Of a stretch of DNA of 64,000 nt, positions 8,483 through 17,296 are shown piece by piece. Source of the DNA: an uncultured Verrucomicrobiales bacterium (GTDB lineage: Bacteria; Verrucomicrobiota; Verrucomicrobiia; Verrucomicrobiales; Akkermansiaceae); assembly GCA_937928735.1 (NCBI GenBank), contig CALFVF010000005.1, forward strand, positions 1 to 64,000, given 5' to 3'. The translations under genes were made by a program, and so were the position numbers. Numbering within the stretch: the stretch's first letter is position 1; the number at the start of each line of letters is the position of its first letter. The notes under the pieces are model-generated. The model saw nothing but the letters and a program-made list of their open reading frames with translations, was not told the origin of the DNA and ran no database searches.

Positions 8483-11185
8483 TTATTCGCTGATCTGAGT
8501 GGCTTTGGTGATGGCTCCAGCTGGTGTGTAGTCATCATTTCTTCTGTGGCGGAAGGGATAGCTTTTCGCGACTTCGATAAATATGGTGTGCACATTACCA
8601 TCTTCAGCAATGACTTTTTGGGTGATGTCAGCAACAATTGGTCTATCGTAAGCCGTTAATTCTCTGCCTAAAGCGTAAGATAAGAGTTTTTCTGTGAAAT
8701 TGCGAATAAATAAGTCTTTATTTTCTAGCAGATGATTGCGGATATCATTCGGGGAGGAAATAGCTGTGCCATCAGGGAGCTGGCCTGAGGCATCAATGGG
8801 GTGACCATTGTGCGTTGTTCTCCATCTGCCAATAGCATCGTATTGTTCCATGGCAAAGCCAAGTGGATCGATGATTTGGTGGCAGGATTTACAATTTGGG
8901 TCTTGGCGGTGTGCTTCGAGAGCTTCGCGGAAAGACTGATTTTTGATTTCTTGGTCATCCGCTGGTAGTTGTTCCACATTCATTGGTGGATCTGGCGGGG
9001 GGGTGCCTAATATGTCTGCTAGAATGAAGTCACCACGAACTGCGGGACTACTGCGTAGTGGTAAAGAGGTGGCAACGAGCACACTACCCATGCCCAGCAC
9101 CCCGCCTCTGGTGTCGTCTAGTAAATCTACTTTCCGAAATTCTGGGCCTTCGACTCCTGGAATGCCGTAGTGTTTTGCTACTTTTTCATTTAAGAAGGCA
9201 TAGTCACTCTGTAGTAAATCATAGGCTGAAGCATTTGTTTTGATCAAGTGCTGGAAAAATGAGGTGGATTCTTTGTAAAGGGCAACTCTTAGGGGGAAGG
9301 TGAATTCTGGGTAGCGATCTTTGTCTGGATTGGCTCGAGAGCGGAGCTCTTCCCAGCCGAACCACTGCCCTGCGAAGTGCATGGGTAAGGAGTCTGCCTT
9401 TGGGTCTTTGAGCATACGGATGACTTGCTCCTCAAGAACGCCTTCTTGAGAAAGCTCCCCTTTAGAGGCTAGGCTTAGTAGCTCTGGGTCTGGCATGGAA
9501 GACCAGAGGAAGTAGGAGAGGCGTGATGCGAGATCGAAGTCGCTGATTAAGTAGGCATCCGGTTTGGCTTGTTCGACTTCTGAGCGGTAGAGGAAATCAG
9601 GGGCAATGAGTAGGCCGAGAAGGGGCATTTTCATGGCGTCATCAAAGGTTTTGGCTTTGGTGCGCGCTTGGGTGAAAATGGCTGTGTATTTGTCAACTTC
9701 CTCTGGTGTTGCTTTACGGCGGAATGCTAGGGATATCCAGCGATTCAGAACGGTCTTGGCTACGGGTTCTTCGGACTTGCGAGTTGTTGGGCGCTTGAAG
9801 AGATAGCGCGCGCGAGCCTCTCGATTAGCATAAATAGCCTCAACGATATGGCCTGCTGCTTCGACGTAGTTTTCCATTAGGAGTGCCGGCAGGAAGAGTG
9901 CGTCGGCATTGTTGTCAAAACCCGCGGCACCACCACTATCCTCGGGGAAGCCATCAGCAGGGCGAATCTTGATTCCGAAGAGATCACGAATGGTGTAATT
10001 GTACTCGTTTTTGTTGAGGCGTCTGACTGTTGTGCGTCCGGGGTCTGCACCGAATTCACCAGAGTCCCAGCGCTCACTGAGGCTGTCTATCCAGGTGATG
10101 AAGAATTCTTTTTCTTCACTAGTTAGCTGGTCTCTTTTCTTGGGAGGCATGGCACCTAGTTCAACCTGTGCTTTGACCTCTTCCCAGAACTCTGGGCGTT
10201 TGATGGCGGAAGACTCTGTTAAAAATAGCTCGAAGTTCACCCCTCCTTCTTCGTTAATTTCGTCGTGACATTCGATGCAGTAGTTTTCAATGAGTTCTAC
10301 CATACCGTGCTCGAAGTCTTTTAAGATGGGCTGAGCAAAGGCACTTTGTACAGACTTTGCGAGTTGTTCTAGTGAGGTGGTGTTTGTTTCTAAGCTCTCG
10401 AGTAGAGCACTTGTACTTGTGAGGGGGCCAGCATCGAAGCGGATAGAACTTAGGCCTAGTTCTTCTAGTTTGATGGTCGTTCTTTTCTTTGGCTCATGGG
10501 CGAGTAGGGCGAGCTTGGTCTTGGCTGTTTGGATGTTCTCAGCGAGGGCTTCTAGTTCGATGACGCTAAATTCTGTGGGTAAGATCGTGCTGAGTGGGTC
10601 GAGTTCTTTGTGGATGGTGTAGAGTTTGGCTTCCTTTGGTAGTGTCTGGAGAGCTGTGTTCCAGCGTTGACTAAGGGGCTCTATTTCGGCGCGTAGTCTA
10701 TCGCTTTGTTTTTCTAATTCGGAGGAGACAGAGGTGTTTTCGAGAAGGCTCTTGGTGATTTCATTGAGCGAAAGCAGTGTTTTTTCTGGGGAGAGTGAAG
10801 ATGGATTTGTCACTACTAAGGGCTTTGCTCCTTCGGCGAGGAGTTCAGTAAGCCATGTTTCGTAGTTATCACTGGCTAAACTTGCTGGTATGAGCACATA
10901 GGTTCTTTCTGCGGCTTCTTTAAGTAGACTGGGAAGAGACTCTTCGGGTGTGGATTCTACGGAGAGTTCACCATTGAGAAGGGCTTCGGTAAGGACGTTG
11001 AGCTCAGGTGTGGCTGCGATAAGGATAGGTGTGGTCTGAGCGGCGGTTTCTTCTTTTTTTCCACAGTGTGTCAATAGACTGAGACAACTGAGAAGTGTGA
11101 GTAGGTGTGTTAGGCCTTTCAATTTGTTAGAAGGGTTTGGGCTCTGGGGATTTTTGTGGAATGATTTTGTAAAATGGTTGAGCAT
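8483..11185 (-). CDS. DUF1592/DUF1588/DUF1585 cytochrome c-like protein (PSCyt type)
   Basis: A 900-residue envelope protein. After a hydrophobic N-terminus with a possible lipobox Cys (SLLTHCGKK, about 45, not a canonical lipobox), an unassigned helical region (residues about 50-290) precedes a haem c motif CIECH (about 303). Then come the planctomycete cytochrome module series: DUF1587 (TVRRLNKNEYNYTIRDLFG, about 380), DUF1595 (about 450-510), DUF1592 (LASRLSYFLWSSMPDPELL, about 550), DUF1588 (RGGVLGMGSVLVATSLPLRSS region, about 690) and DUF1585 (YALGRELTAYDR near the end). CKSCH (about 765) in DUF1588 is a second CxxCH. It is thought to take part in extracytoplasmic electron transfer; the substrate is unknown. 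It lies directly upstream of its usual DUF1552 partner. Confidence 0.9.
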   Translation of the reverse strand: MLNHFTKSFHKNPQSPNPSNKLKGLTHLLTLLSCLSLLTHCGKKEETAAQTTPILIAATPELNVLTEALLNGELSVESTPEESLPSLLKEAAERTYVLIPASLASDNYETWLTELLAEGAKPLVVTNPSSLSPEKTLLSLNEITKSLLENTSVSSELEKQSDRLRAEIEPLSQRWNTALQTLPKEAKLYTIHKELDPLSTILPTEFSVIELEALAENIQTAKTKLALLAHEPKKRTTIKLEELGLSSIRFDAGPLTSTSALLESLETNTTSLEQLAKSVQSAFAQPILKDFEHGMVELIENYCIECHDEINEEGGVNFELFLTESSAIKRPEFWEEVKAQVELGAMPPKKRDQLTSEEKEFFITWIDSLSERWDSGEFGADPGRTTVRRLNKNEYNYTIRDLFGIKIRPADGFPEDSGGAAGFDNNADALFLPALLMENYVEAAGHIVEAIYANREARARYLFKRPTTRKSEEPVAKTVLNRWISLAFRRKATPEEVDKYTAIFTQARTKAKTFDDAMKMPLLGLLIAPDFLYRSEVEQAKPDAYLISDFDLASRLSYFLWSSMPDPELLSLASKGELSQEGVLEEQVIRMLKDPKADSLPMHFAGQWFGWEELRSRANPDKDRYPEFTFPLRVALYKESTSFFQHLIKTNASAYDLLQSDYAFLNEKVAKHYGIPGVEGPEFRKVDLLDDTRGGVLGMGSVLVATSLPLRSSPAVRGDFILADILGTPPPDPPMNVEQLPADDQEIKNQSFREALEAHRQDPNCKSCHQIIDPLGFAMEQYDAIGRWRTTHNGHPIDASGQLPDGTAISSPNDIRNHLLENKDLFIRNFTEKLLSYALGRELTAYDRPIVADITQKVIAEDGNVHTIFIEVAKSYPFRHRRNDDYTPAGAITKATQISE

Positions 11186-11475
11186 TGCGTTGTTGAGAAT
11201 AGTGGAAGAGGCGTGAGTTAAAATTAGAGGAATGAAAGAAATGCGGTTCAGAAATCAGTCACTGTGTTATGAAAAATTTTCCAAGGTTCTAAATTTAGTT
11301 ATTTAAAATAATAGCGTTGTACTAGAAATCCAGAAAAATAGATACAATATCATTAGATGTGTGGTTTTTGTAAGTAGTTTGGGATGATTTGTCTGTTTAA
11401 GGGGAAGAATGATCCATCATAGACCTATGTGTTCTCCATACTATGTGAGGTCCAAGGAGGTTTGGCGAAGTTGCT

Positions 11476-11853
11476 TTAGGTGTATTTATTGCGTAGAAAG
11501 TCAGCAACTTGGTAAAAAAATTCTTTAAGTTGGACTGCGGATGTTTCTGGTATCTGACATTGGTCAATGGACTGGCTCATGAGTTCTACCCAGCGGTCGC
11601 GCTCTTTCGTGCCTATGCTGTAGGGGACGTGACGCATTCTCAGTCTCGGGTGTCCTCTATGTTTGATATAGTCAGTCTCACCGCCGATTCGCATTAATAA
11701 GAACTCTCGAAGGCGAGTTTCTGAGGCTTCCCATTGATCTTTGGGGTACATGGGGCCAATGAGGTCATCAGTTTTTATTTTTTGATAAAATGTAGAGGTG
11801 ATTTGAATGAGCCCTTCTCGTCCAATTTCGCGTAATACAGCTTGTTCATCCAT
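11476..11853 (-). CDS. Group II truncated haemoglobin
   Basis: A 125-residue globin of the trHbO type. Visible family marks are Tyr23 (B10), Tyr36 in PMYP (CD1 position), the RLREFLLMRIGG segment (about 47-58), RGHPRLRMRH with proximal His75, and RDRWVELM with Trp88 (G8). These proteins bind O2 and may act in oxygen delivery, peroxide or NO chemistry. It is cytoplasmic and alone: about 290 bp separate its end from the DUF1592-type gene and it is divergent from the PDZ gene. The bases 11186-11475 between it and the cytochrome gene are AT-rich with no gene or clear hairpin that I can see. Confidence 0.9.
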   Translation of the reverse strand: MDEQAVLREIGREGLIQITSTFYQKIKTDDLIGPMYPKDQWEASETRLREFLLMRIGGETDYIKHRGHPRLRMRHVPYSIGTKERDRWVELMSQSIDQCQIPETSAVQLKEFFYQVADFLRNKYT

Positions 11854-12025
11854 AGTTAATTACTAACGCTAACAAGAATGGGGTGTAAACTGAAACTAAT
11901 TCTTCCTTTAGAAACGCGCTCTGTATCAAATAGAAGATGCCCAGATAAGTGTCTTGGACTAAGATGAGTGCTATAATTTGAGTTCTCAACTTGAATTCAG
12001 AGACAACTCGTGGCTCTATATCAGT

Positions 12026-12673
12026 GTGAAACTATTATTGTCCTGTATTCTGACGTTTTTTTGTAGCTTTAGTCTATGTCTAGGGGATGTGGTGGATGAG
12101 GCCATAAAGAAGCTAAATGCAGAGAATCGGGAGTCTAGGGATCAAGCATATATTATGCTCGCACAACTTGATGATGCTCAGGCAGAGTTGGCATTACCTA
12201 AGCTCAAAGGAGCGCTAAATACGAGTGATCACCCTGAGGTTAAATTGCGCTGTAGTCGCTTGTTGAAGGAGTTTTTTAATCGGTGGAATTTACCCAAACG
12301 CCTTGGTTTTTTGGGGATATCACAAGAGTCAAGGAAGGTTGTGTTTAAAGGGGAGGATTTGAATGCGGTTGGTGTGGTCTTGGTGCACCGAGGTAGTGCA
12401 GCTGATAAGGCGGGGCTTCGGCAGGGGGATGCTATTGTGGAGTTTAATGGAGAGAAGTTTAATGGTGTTGATTTATTTGAGCTAGATAAGACATTTCGAG
12501 CTTTGGTGCAGGTTGCGGGTATGGGTGCGGAGGTGGGGATCGAGGTGATCCGTGATGATGCATTGGTGAAATTGCAGGCGACTCTGGGAAAGAGTCCAGA
12601 GGACACGAGGGATTTTTCAGAGATAGAGGCGAAGTTCCCTCAATGGCTCCAATCTATCGAGGTTGGGGAGTGA
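12026..12673 (+). CDS. Secreted PDZ domain protein
   Basis: From the GTG at 12026 the protein has a signal peptide (MKLLLSCILTFFCSFSLCLG). An alternative in-frame TTG at 11978 adds 16 non-hydrophobic residues. A helical HEAT-like stretch (RDQAYIMLAQLDDAQAELAL) with a predicted repeat-like feel is followed by a PDZ domain: FLGISQES (strand A), VVLVHRGSAADKAGLRQGD (ligand groove and turn), AIVEFNGEKFNG, and VGIEVIRDDALVKLQATLG. No protease domain is present, so this may be a stand-alone adaptor or substrate-recognition protein in the periplasm. HEAT assignment is tentative. It is divergent from the globin gene. Confidence 0.7.
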   Translation: MKLLLSCILTFFCSFSLCLGDVVDEAIKKLNAENRESRDQAYIMLAQLDDAQAELALPKLKGALNTSDHPEVKLRCSRLLKEFFNRWNLPKRLGFLGISQESRKVVFKGEDLNAVGVVLVHRGSAADKAGLRQGDAIVEFNGEKFNGVDLFELDKTFRALVQVAGMGAEVGIEVIRDDALVKLQATLGKSPEDTRDFSEIEAKFPQWLQSIEVGE

Positions 12674-13033
12674 GAGGGGAAGCGCTCCGTGGTTTTTTCA
12701 GATTGTTTTCTCGATTGGTGTGAGCAGAGGTTTCTGGAGATGCTCCTGAGAGATGTAGCTTTGTATGAAATAAGGTGTTTGCTGATTTTATTCAAATCTA
12801 GGACGCTAGAGTACTAGAATAGTCGATATTTAAAACGTACAAAGAATAACGTAAATACCAAATGAAGGTGCTGAGCATGAGAGAATGCTTGTTGCTTTTA
12901 TTTTTCTATATCACATATAGACATAGAATGTGATGAAGTCTCGCTGATGAGAGGGGAGAGAAGAAGCGCTGTGGGCGCTCCCATAGAGATCAGCATGTTC
13001 TTCATTGCAGCGTCTACACGATACACCATCAAC
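12674..13033. other. Intergenic stretch, no gene seen
   Basis: 360 bp between the PDZ gene and the ThuA fusion gene. An upstream in-frame extension of the next gene (from 12947) reads MRGERRSAVGAP..., which lacks coding character, so I treat it as leader. AT-rich around 12780-12920, where a promoter for the giant gene pair is likely, but I cannot define a convincing -35/-10 pair. Confidence 0.4.
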
Positions 13034-16000
13034 ATGAATCTTAAATCAATCTTTATAGCGGCAGGTCTCTGCGGCTCATCAGTGTGGGCGGATAAGCCTC
13101 TTGATCATTTAGTTTTTGAACCCAAAGGTGGCCCTGAGAAGGGTAAACATGTTGTGCTGTTAGCTGGTGATGAGGAGTACCGCTCAGAGGAGACGATGCC
13201 TATGCTGGCAGAGCTGCTTGCGAATCACGGCTTTAAGGCGACAGTACTCTTTTCTGTAGATAAAGAGGGCAAGGTAGATCCTATGAATCAGGCGAGCTTG
13301 AGTCATTCTGAGTCTCTTGACTCAGCGGATGCGATTGTGATGAGTATTCGCTTTCGTAACTGGGATGACGCGGCAATGGAGCGCTTTGAGGCAGCATTTA
13401 GTCGAGGTGTTCCGATGATTGGTATGCGGACTTCCACGCACGCATTTCGCTTTCCTGAGGATAGCCAGTGGGCAAAATATAGCTTTAATGCAAAAAAATC
13501 CACTGGCTGGGAAGGAGGCTTTGGGCGCCAAGTGCTCGGTGAGACTTGGGTGTCACATCATGGGCATCACCGCTTTGAGGGGACACGCTCTCACATTGAA
13601 GAGGCGAATGCGAAGCATCCCGTGCTACGTGGTGTGGGAGAGATTTTTGCGACCACAGATGTCTATGGAGCGGATCCGAAACCTGAGGGAACAGCGATTC
13701 TACTGCGAGGTGAGGTGACGGAGTCTTTCCATCCGGACTCTCAGGGGGTGGCTGAAAAGAACCAGCCCATGCAGCCACTGGCTTGGGTGCGTGAGTACCG
13801 CCACGAGAATGGGACAGTGAATAAAATCTTCACGACAACGCTGGGCAGTTCTAATGGGTTTCCAAACGAGTCACTTCGTCGCTTGCTTGTGAATAGCGTT
13901 TATTGGGGCCTAGATCTAGAGGTGCCAGCACATGCTGATGTGACTCTACATAAAGCTTATAATCCAACAAATTATCTCGTGGGGGGGCATTTACGTGGGC
14001 TGTATCCAGAGGATTTTAAACTTGGCGGGAAAGCCAATGATATCGAGCAGCAGCAGTTTATTGCATCGGCAGGGAACTTGGATTTACCTAAGGCGAAATT
14101 GAAAAAAGGGAAGAAGGCGCCCGAAGTCATTCCACTGAAAACCGGAGCAAGAGTGGCCTTCATTGGTGGGGGTCTGGGTTCTCGTATGATGCATTTTAAT
14201 CATTTTGAAACGGAGCTCCAGTTGCGACATCCAGAGAAATTATTAGAACTTCGCAATATGTGTGATGAGGGCAACACACCGGGCTTTCGCCAAGACCCCT
14301 CACGAGGATTAGAAGGGCAATTCGCCTTCCCAGGTGCCAAGGCGCTTGTTCCAGCTGAATTTACCAGAAATTCTCGCCCTGTAGGGCACCGTGAGAATCC
14401 AGATCAGTGGCTCGCTCGCCATAATGTGGATACGATTGTGGCCTTTTTTGGTGGTGTGTCTGCGTTTCGTGGGGAAGGTGATTTAGAGCGCTACAAAAAG
14501 GAATTTAGGGGCTTTATTGAGCACACTTTAAAAACACGCTATAACCGCAGAAAAAGCCCGCAGCTCGCCGTCGTATCACCGATGGCGATGCAGGATCTCT
14601 CCGCGAAGTATGACACACCAGATGGCAAAGAGCTGAATCGTCATTTCGCGCTCTACACAAAAGCGATGCAGGAAATCTGTAAAGAATATGGGGTGCTTTT
14701 TGTGGATCTATTCACCCCATCAAAGGAGTGGTATAAAGAGGGAGCGGAACTCACCACAGATGGCCATTTACTGAATGACGCTGGATACAAGAAATTAGCA
14801 CCATTCTTAGCGGAAGCTCTTTTTGGTGAGGCATCAGTGGATGAGAATAAGCGCTCCCGGGTGCATGCTGCTGTGACTGAGAAAAACTGGTTCTGGCACA
14901 ATGACTATAAGGTGCCAAATAGTGTGCACGTCAATGGCCGTCGCTACGACCCCTATGGCCCTGCGAACTATCCCTTTGAGCTCTACAAAACCCGTCAGAT
15001 GACAGCGTATCGCGACCAGGCGATCTGGGCGATTCTCAATGATCGTGAGTATAATCTAGGGACAGCGGATGAGCACACTCTGGAGCTGCCCGCTGTGAAG
15101 ACGAACTATAAGCCAAGTGCGAAGAACGGGGATGTAGAGTACAAGGCTCCTGAGAAGGCAGTCTCTGAGTTCATTTTACCGGAAGGTTATAAAATGGAGC
15201 TATTTGCCTCCGAAAAAGAATTCCCTCGTCTGGGAAATCCCTGCCAGATGGCTTTTGATAATCAAGGGCGCCTTTGGGTCTCAACTATGGAGAGTTACCC
15301 GCATTATAGAATTGGTGACACTAAGCCTAAAGATTGCCTATTAATTTTAGAAGACACTGACAATGACGGCAAGGCGGATAAGGAAACAGTCTTTGCGGAT
15401 GATCTACACATACCCATTGGCTTTGAGCTAGCACCTGAGGGGGTGTATGTTTCCCAGAGTGGGAGCTTGGTTCTTCTCGTGGATGAGGATGGCGATGATA
15501 AGTATGATAGAAAAGAAGTTATACTCAGTGGCTTTGATGATCATGATACCCATCATGCTATTTCAGCGTTTTGTGCGGATCCCTCTGGCGCGATAGTTAT
15601 GGGAGAGGGTGTGTTTCTTCACAGTGGTGTAGAGACAGCTCACGGGCCCGTCTATGGGACCAATGGTGGATTCTTCCGCTACGCTCCCCAGCAGAAGAAG
15701 CTGACGCGTTATGCTCAGTTTTCTATTCCTAATCCATGGGGAACAGCATTTGATCGTTATGGACAGGACTTCTTTCTGCACACATCAGCCGCCTCTGTAT
15801 CCTGGATGACACCTGGGCACGTGAAACCTCAGTACGGAGTGAATATGCCAGCTCCTAATCTCATCGTTGTTGATAAGGTTCGCCCGACTTCAGGTATAGA
15901 ATTTGTCTCAAGCAGACATTTTCCAGACGAGGTGCAAGGTGACTTCATTCTTAATAACTCGATTGGTTTCCTTGGAGCTAAGCAGCATAAACTCGTGGAT

Positions 16001-17209
16001 AAGGACTCAGGTTATACGGTGGAATTTCGCCAGAGTCTCTTTGAGTCGAAGGATCGGAACTTCCGCCCCGTGGATTTAGAGTTCGCACCAGACGGATCTC
16101 TCTATGTCGTGGACTGGCACAATGTGCTCATTGGTCACATGCAGCACAATGCTCGCGACCCGTATCGTGATCATGTGCACGGTCGCATTTACCGTGTGAC
16201 CTATCCGTCACGTCCACTGGTTGAACCCGCTAAGATCGCTGGAGCCTCCATTGAGGTGTTACTCAATAACCTTAAACTCCCCGAGTACCGTAGTCGCTAC
16301 CGTACCAAGCGAGAGCTACGCGGGAGAGATGCCACAGAGGTGGCAGCAGCAGCAGTCGCCTGGGCGAAGCAGCAAGACGATGACCACGCGAAGCTAGAGG
16401 CCCTCTGGGTCACATGGGGTGCGAATCAAATCAATCAGCCATTGTTAGAAGAGCTGCTGGATTCTGAGAACCACAAGGTACGTGCTGCCGCTGCGCGAGT
16501 GATTCGTTTTAATATTGATAAGCTCAGTAACACTCAGGAACTCTACGAGAAAATAGCAAAAGACAAACATGGTCGCGTGCGCCTGGAAGCTGCTATTTAT
16601 GCGTCTTACCTTGAGGAACAAGAGGGGCTTTCTCTGCTTGAACTGGCGAAGCAAAAAGGTGTGGATAGTCGTGCTAAAGACACATTTCGCTATGCAGAAG
16701 CCGCTCTCAAAGGGACGCAAGTCGTCGAGAAGAAAGTGAAGATTAAAATCCCGAAGTATCTGCCAACAGATAGAGCGAAGGGCGACTTTAGGCGTGGGTA
16801 TGAAATCTATCACCAGGAAGGTTTCTGTGGCACATGTCACCAAGCAGACGGCAAGGGGCTCCCGGATGCAGGTTTCCCACCACTGGCTGGTTCGGAGTGG
16901 GTGACTGGGAGTAAAGAGCGTTTAATTAAGCTGACTTTAAAAGGCCTAGTGGGGCCCATTGAGGTGAACGGAAAACAATACCCGGGACATGTGCCAATGA
17001 CGGCATTTGAGAGAATGCTAACAGACCGAGAGATGAGCCGAGTGCTGACTTATGTGCGCAATTCCTTCGGAAATCGTGGGGATGTGGGTGCCACAGAAGA
17101 TACCTACATTACAGAGGATATGGTGCGTAGAGTGCGCGCAGAAGTCTCTGAGAAAAAAGGCTTCTACACCCCTGCGGAGCTTCTCAAAGAACACCCACTT
17201 GAGAATTAA
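13034..17209 (+). CDS. ThuA + SGNH + PVC-type haem-binding (CxxCH) fusion protein
   Basis: I start at the ATG at 13034, which opens a signal peptide (MNLKSIFIAAGLCGSSVWA); this gives 1391 residues. Domains in order: ThuA-like glutamine-amidotransferase fold (about 30-300; HVVLLAGDEEYRSEE, SIRFRNWDD, GMRTSTHAFRF, VYWGLD); SGNH-hydrolase-like domain (about 370-610; VAFIGGGLGSRM, FFGGV, LLNDAGYKKLAP); PVC beta-propeller of the 'membrane-bound dehydrogenase' type (about 715-1070; GYKMELFASE, QMAFDNQGRLWVSTM, VDWHNVLIGHMQHN); HEAT repeats (about 1090-1220); and a C-terminal cytochrome c with CGTCH at about 1265. It is probably periplasmic and acts on oxidised sugars or glycosides; ThuA links to 3-keto sugar metabolism in rhizobia, the rest is inference. 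Followed 87 bp later by a paralogue. Confidence 0.88.
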   Translation: MNLKSIFIAAGLCGSSVWADKPLDHLVFEPKGGPEKGKHVVLLAGDEEYRSEETMPMLAELLANHGFKATVLFSVDKEGKVDPMNQASLSHSESLDSADAIVMSIRFRNWDDAAMERFEAAFSRGVPMIGMRTSTHAFRFPEDSQWAKYSFNAKKSTGWEGGFGRQVLGETWVSHHGHHRFEGTRSHIEEANAKHPVLRGVGEIFATTDVYGADPKPEGTAILLRGEVTESFHPDSQGVAEKNQPMQPLAWVREYRHENGTVNKIFTTTLGSSNGFPNESLRRLLVNSVYWGLDLEVPAHADVTLHKAYNPTNYLVGGHLRGLYPEDFKLGGKANDIEQQQFIASAGNLDLPKAKLKKGKKAPEVIPLKTGARVAFIGGGLGSRMMHFNHFETELQLRHPEKLLELRNMCDEGNTPGFRQDPSRGLEGQFAFPGAKALVPAEFTRNSRPVGHRENPDQWLARHNVDTIVAFFGGVSAFRGEGDLERYKKEFRGFIEHTLKTRYNRRKSPQLAVVSPMAMQDLSAKYDTPDGKELNRHFALYTKAMQEICKEYGVLFVDLFTPSKEWYKEGAELTTDGHLLNDAGYKKLAPFLAEALFGEASVDENKRSRVHAAVTEKNWFWHNDYKVPNSVHVNGRRYDPYGPANYPFELYKTRQMTAYRDQAIWAILNDREYNLGTADEHTLELPAVKTNYKPSAKNGDVEYKAPEKAVSEFILPEGYKMELFASEKEFPRLGNPCQMAFDNQGRLWVSTMESYPHYRIGDTKPKDCLLILEDTDNDGKADKETVFADDLHIPIGFELAPEGVYVSQSGSLVLLVDEDGDDKYDRKEVILSGFDDHDTHHAISAFCADPSGAIVMGEGVFLHSGVETAHGPVYGTNGGFFRYAPQQKKLTRYAQFSIPNPWGTAFDRYGQDFFLHTSAASVSWMTPGHVKPQYGVNMPAPNLIVVDKVRPTSGIEFVSSRHFPDEVQGDFILNNSIGFLGAKQHKLVDKDSGYTVEFRQSLFESKDRNFRPVDLEFAPDGSLYVVDWHNVLIGHMQHNARDPYRDHVHGRIYRVTYPSRPLVEPAKIAGASIEVLLNNLKLPEYRSRYRTKRELRGRDATEVAAAAVAWAKQQDDDHAKLEALWVTWGANQINQPLLEELLDSENHKVRAAAARVIRFNIDKLSNTQELYEKIAKDKHGRVRLEAAIYASYLEEQEGLSLLELAKQKGVDSRAKDTFRYAEAALKGTQVVEKKVKIKIPKYLPTDRAKGDFRRGYEIYHQEGFCGTCHQADGKGLPDAGFPPLAGSEWVTGSKERLIKLTLKGLVGPIEVNGKQYPGHVPMTAFERMLTDREMSRVLTYVRNSFGNRGDVGATEDTYITEDMVRRVRAEVSEKKGFYTPAELLKEHPLEN

Positions 17210-17296
17210 AGACTCACGGAGACACTAAAAGAGAGAATCGAACTCGGTGCTGAAGCATAGAGTTCGAGACATTGAAGACGAGAGAAACAATTGAGT

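Noticed and set aside
8423..8659. Plus-strand frame of 78 residues near the DUF1592-type gene end
   Set aside because: Mostly antisense to the end of the cytochrome gene; no coding features.
12947..13033. N-terminal extension of the ThuA fusion gene
   Set aside because: The ATG at 13034 gives a good signal peptide; the extension is not signal-like.
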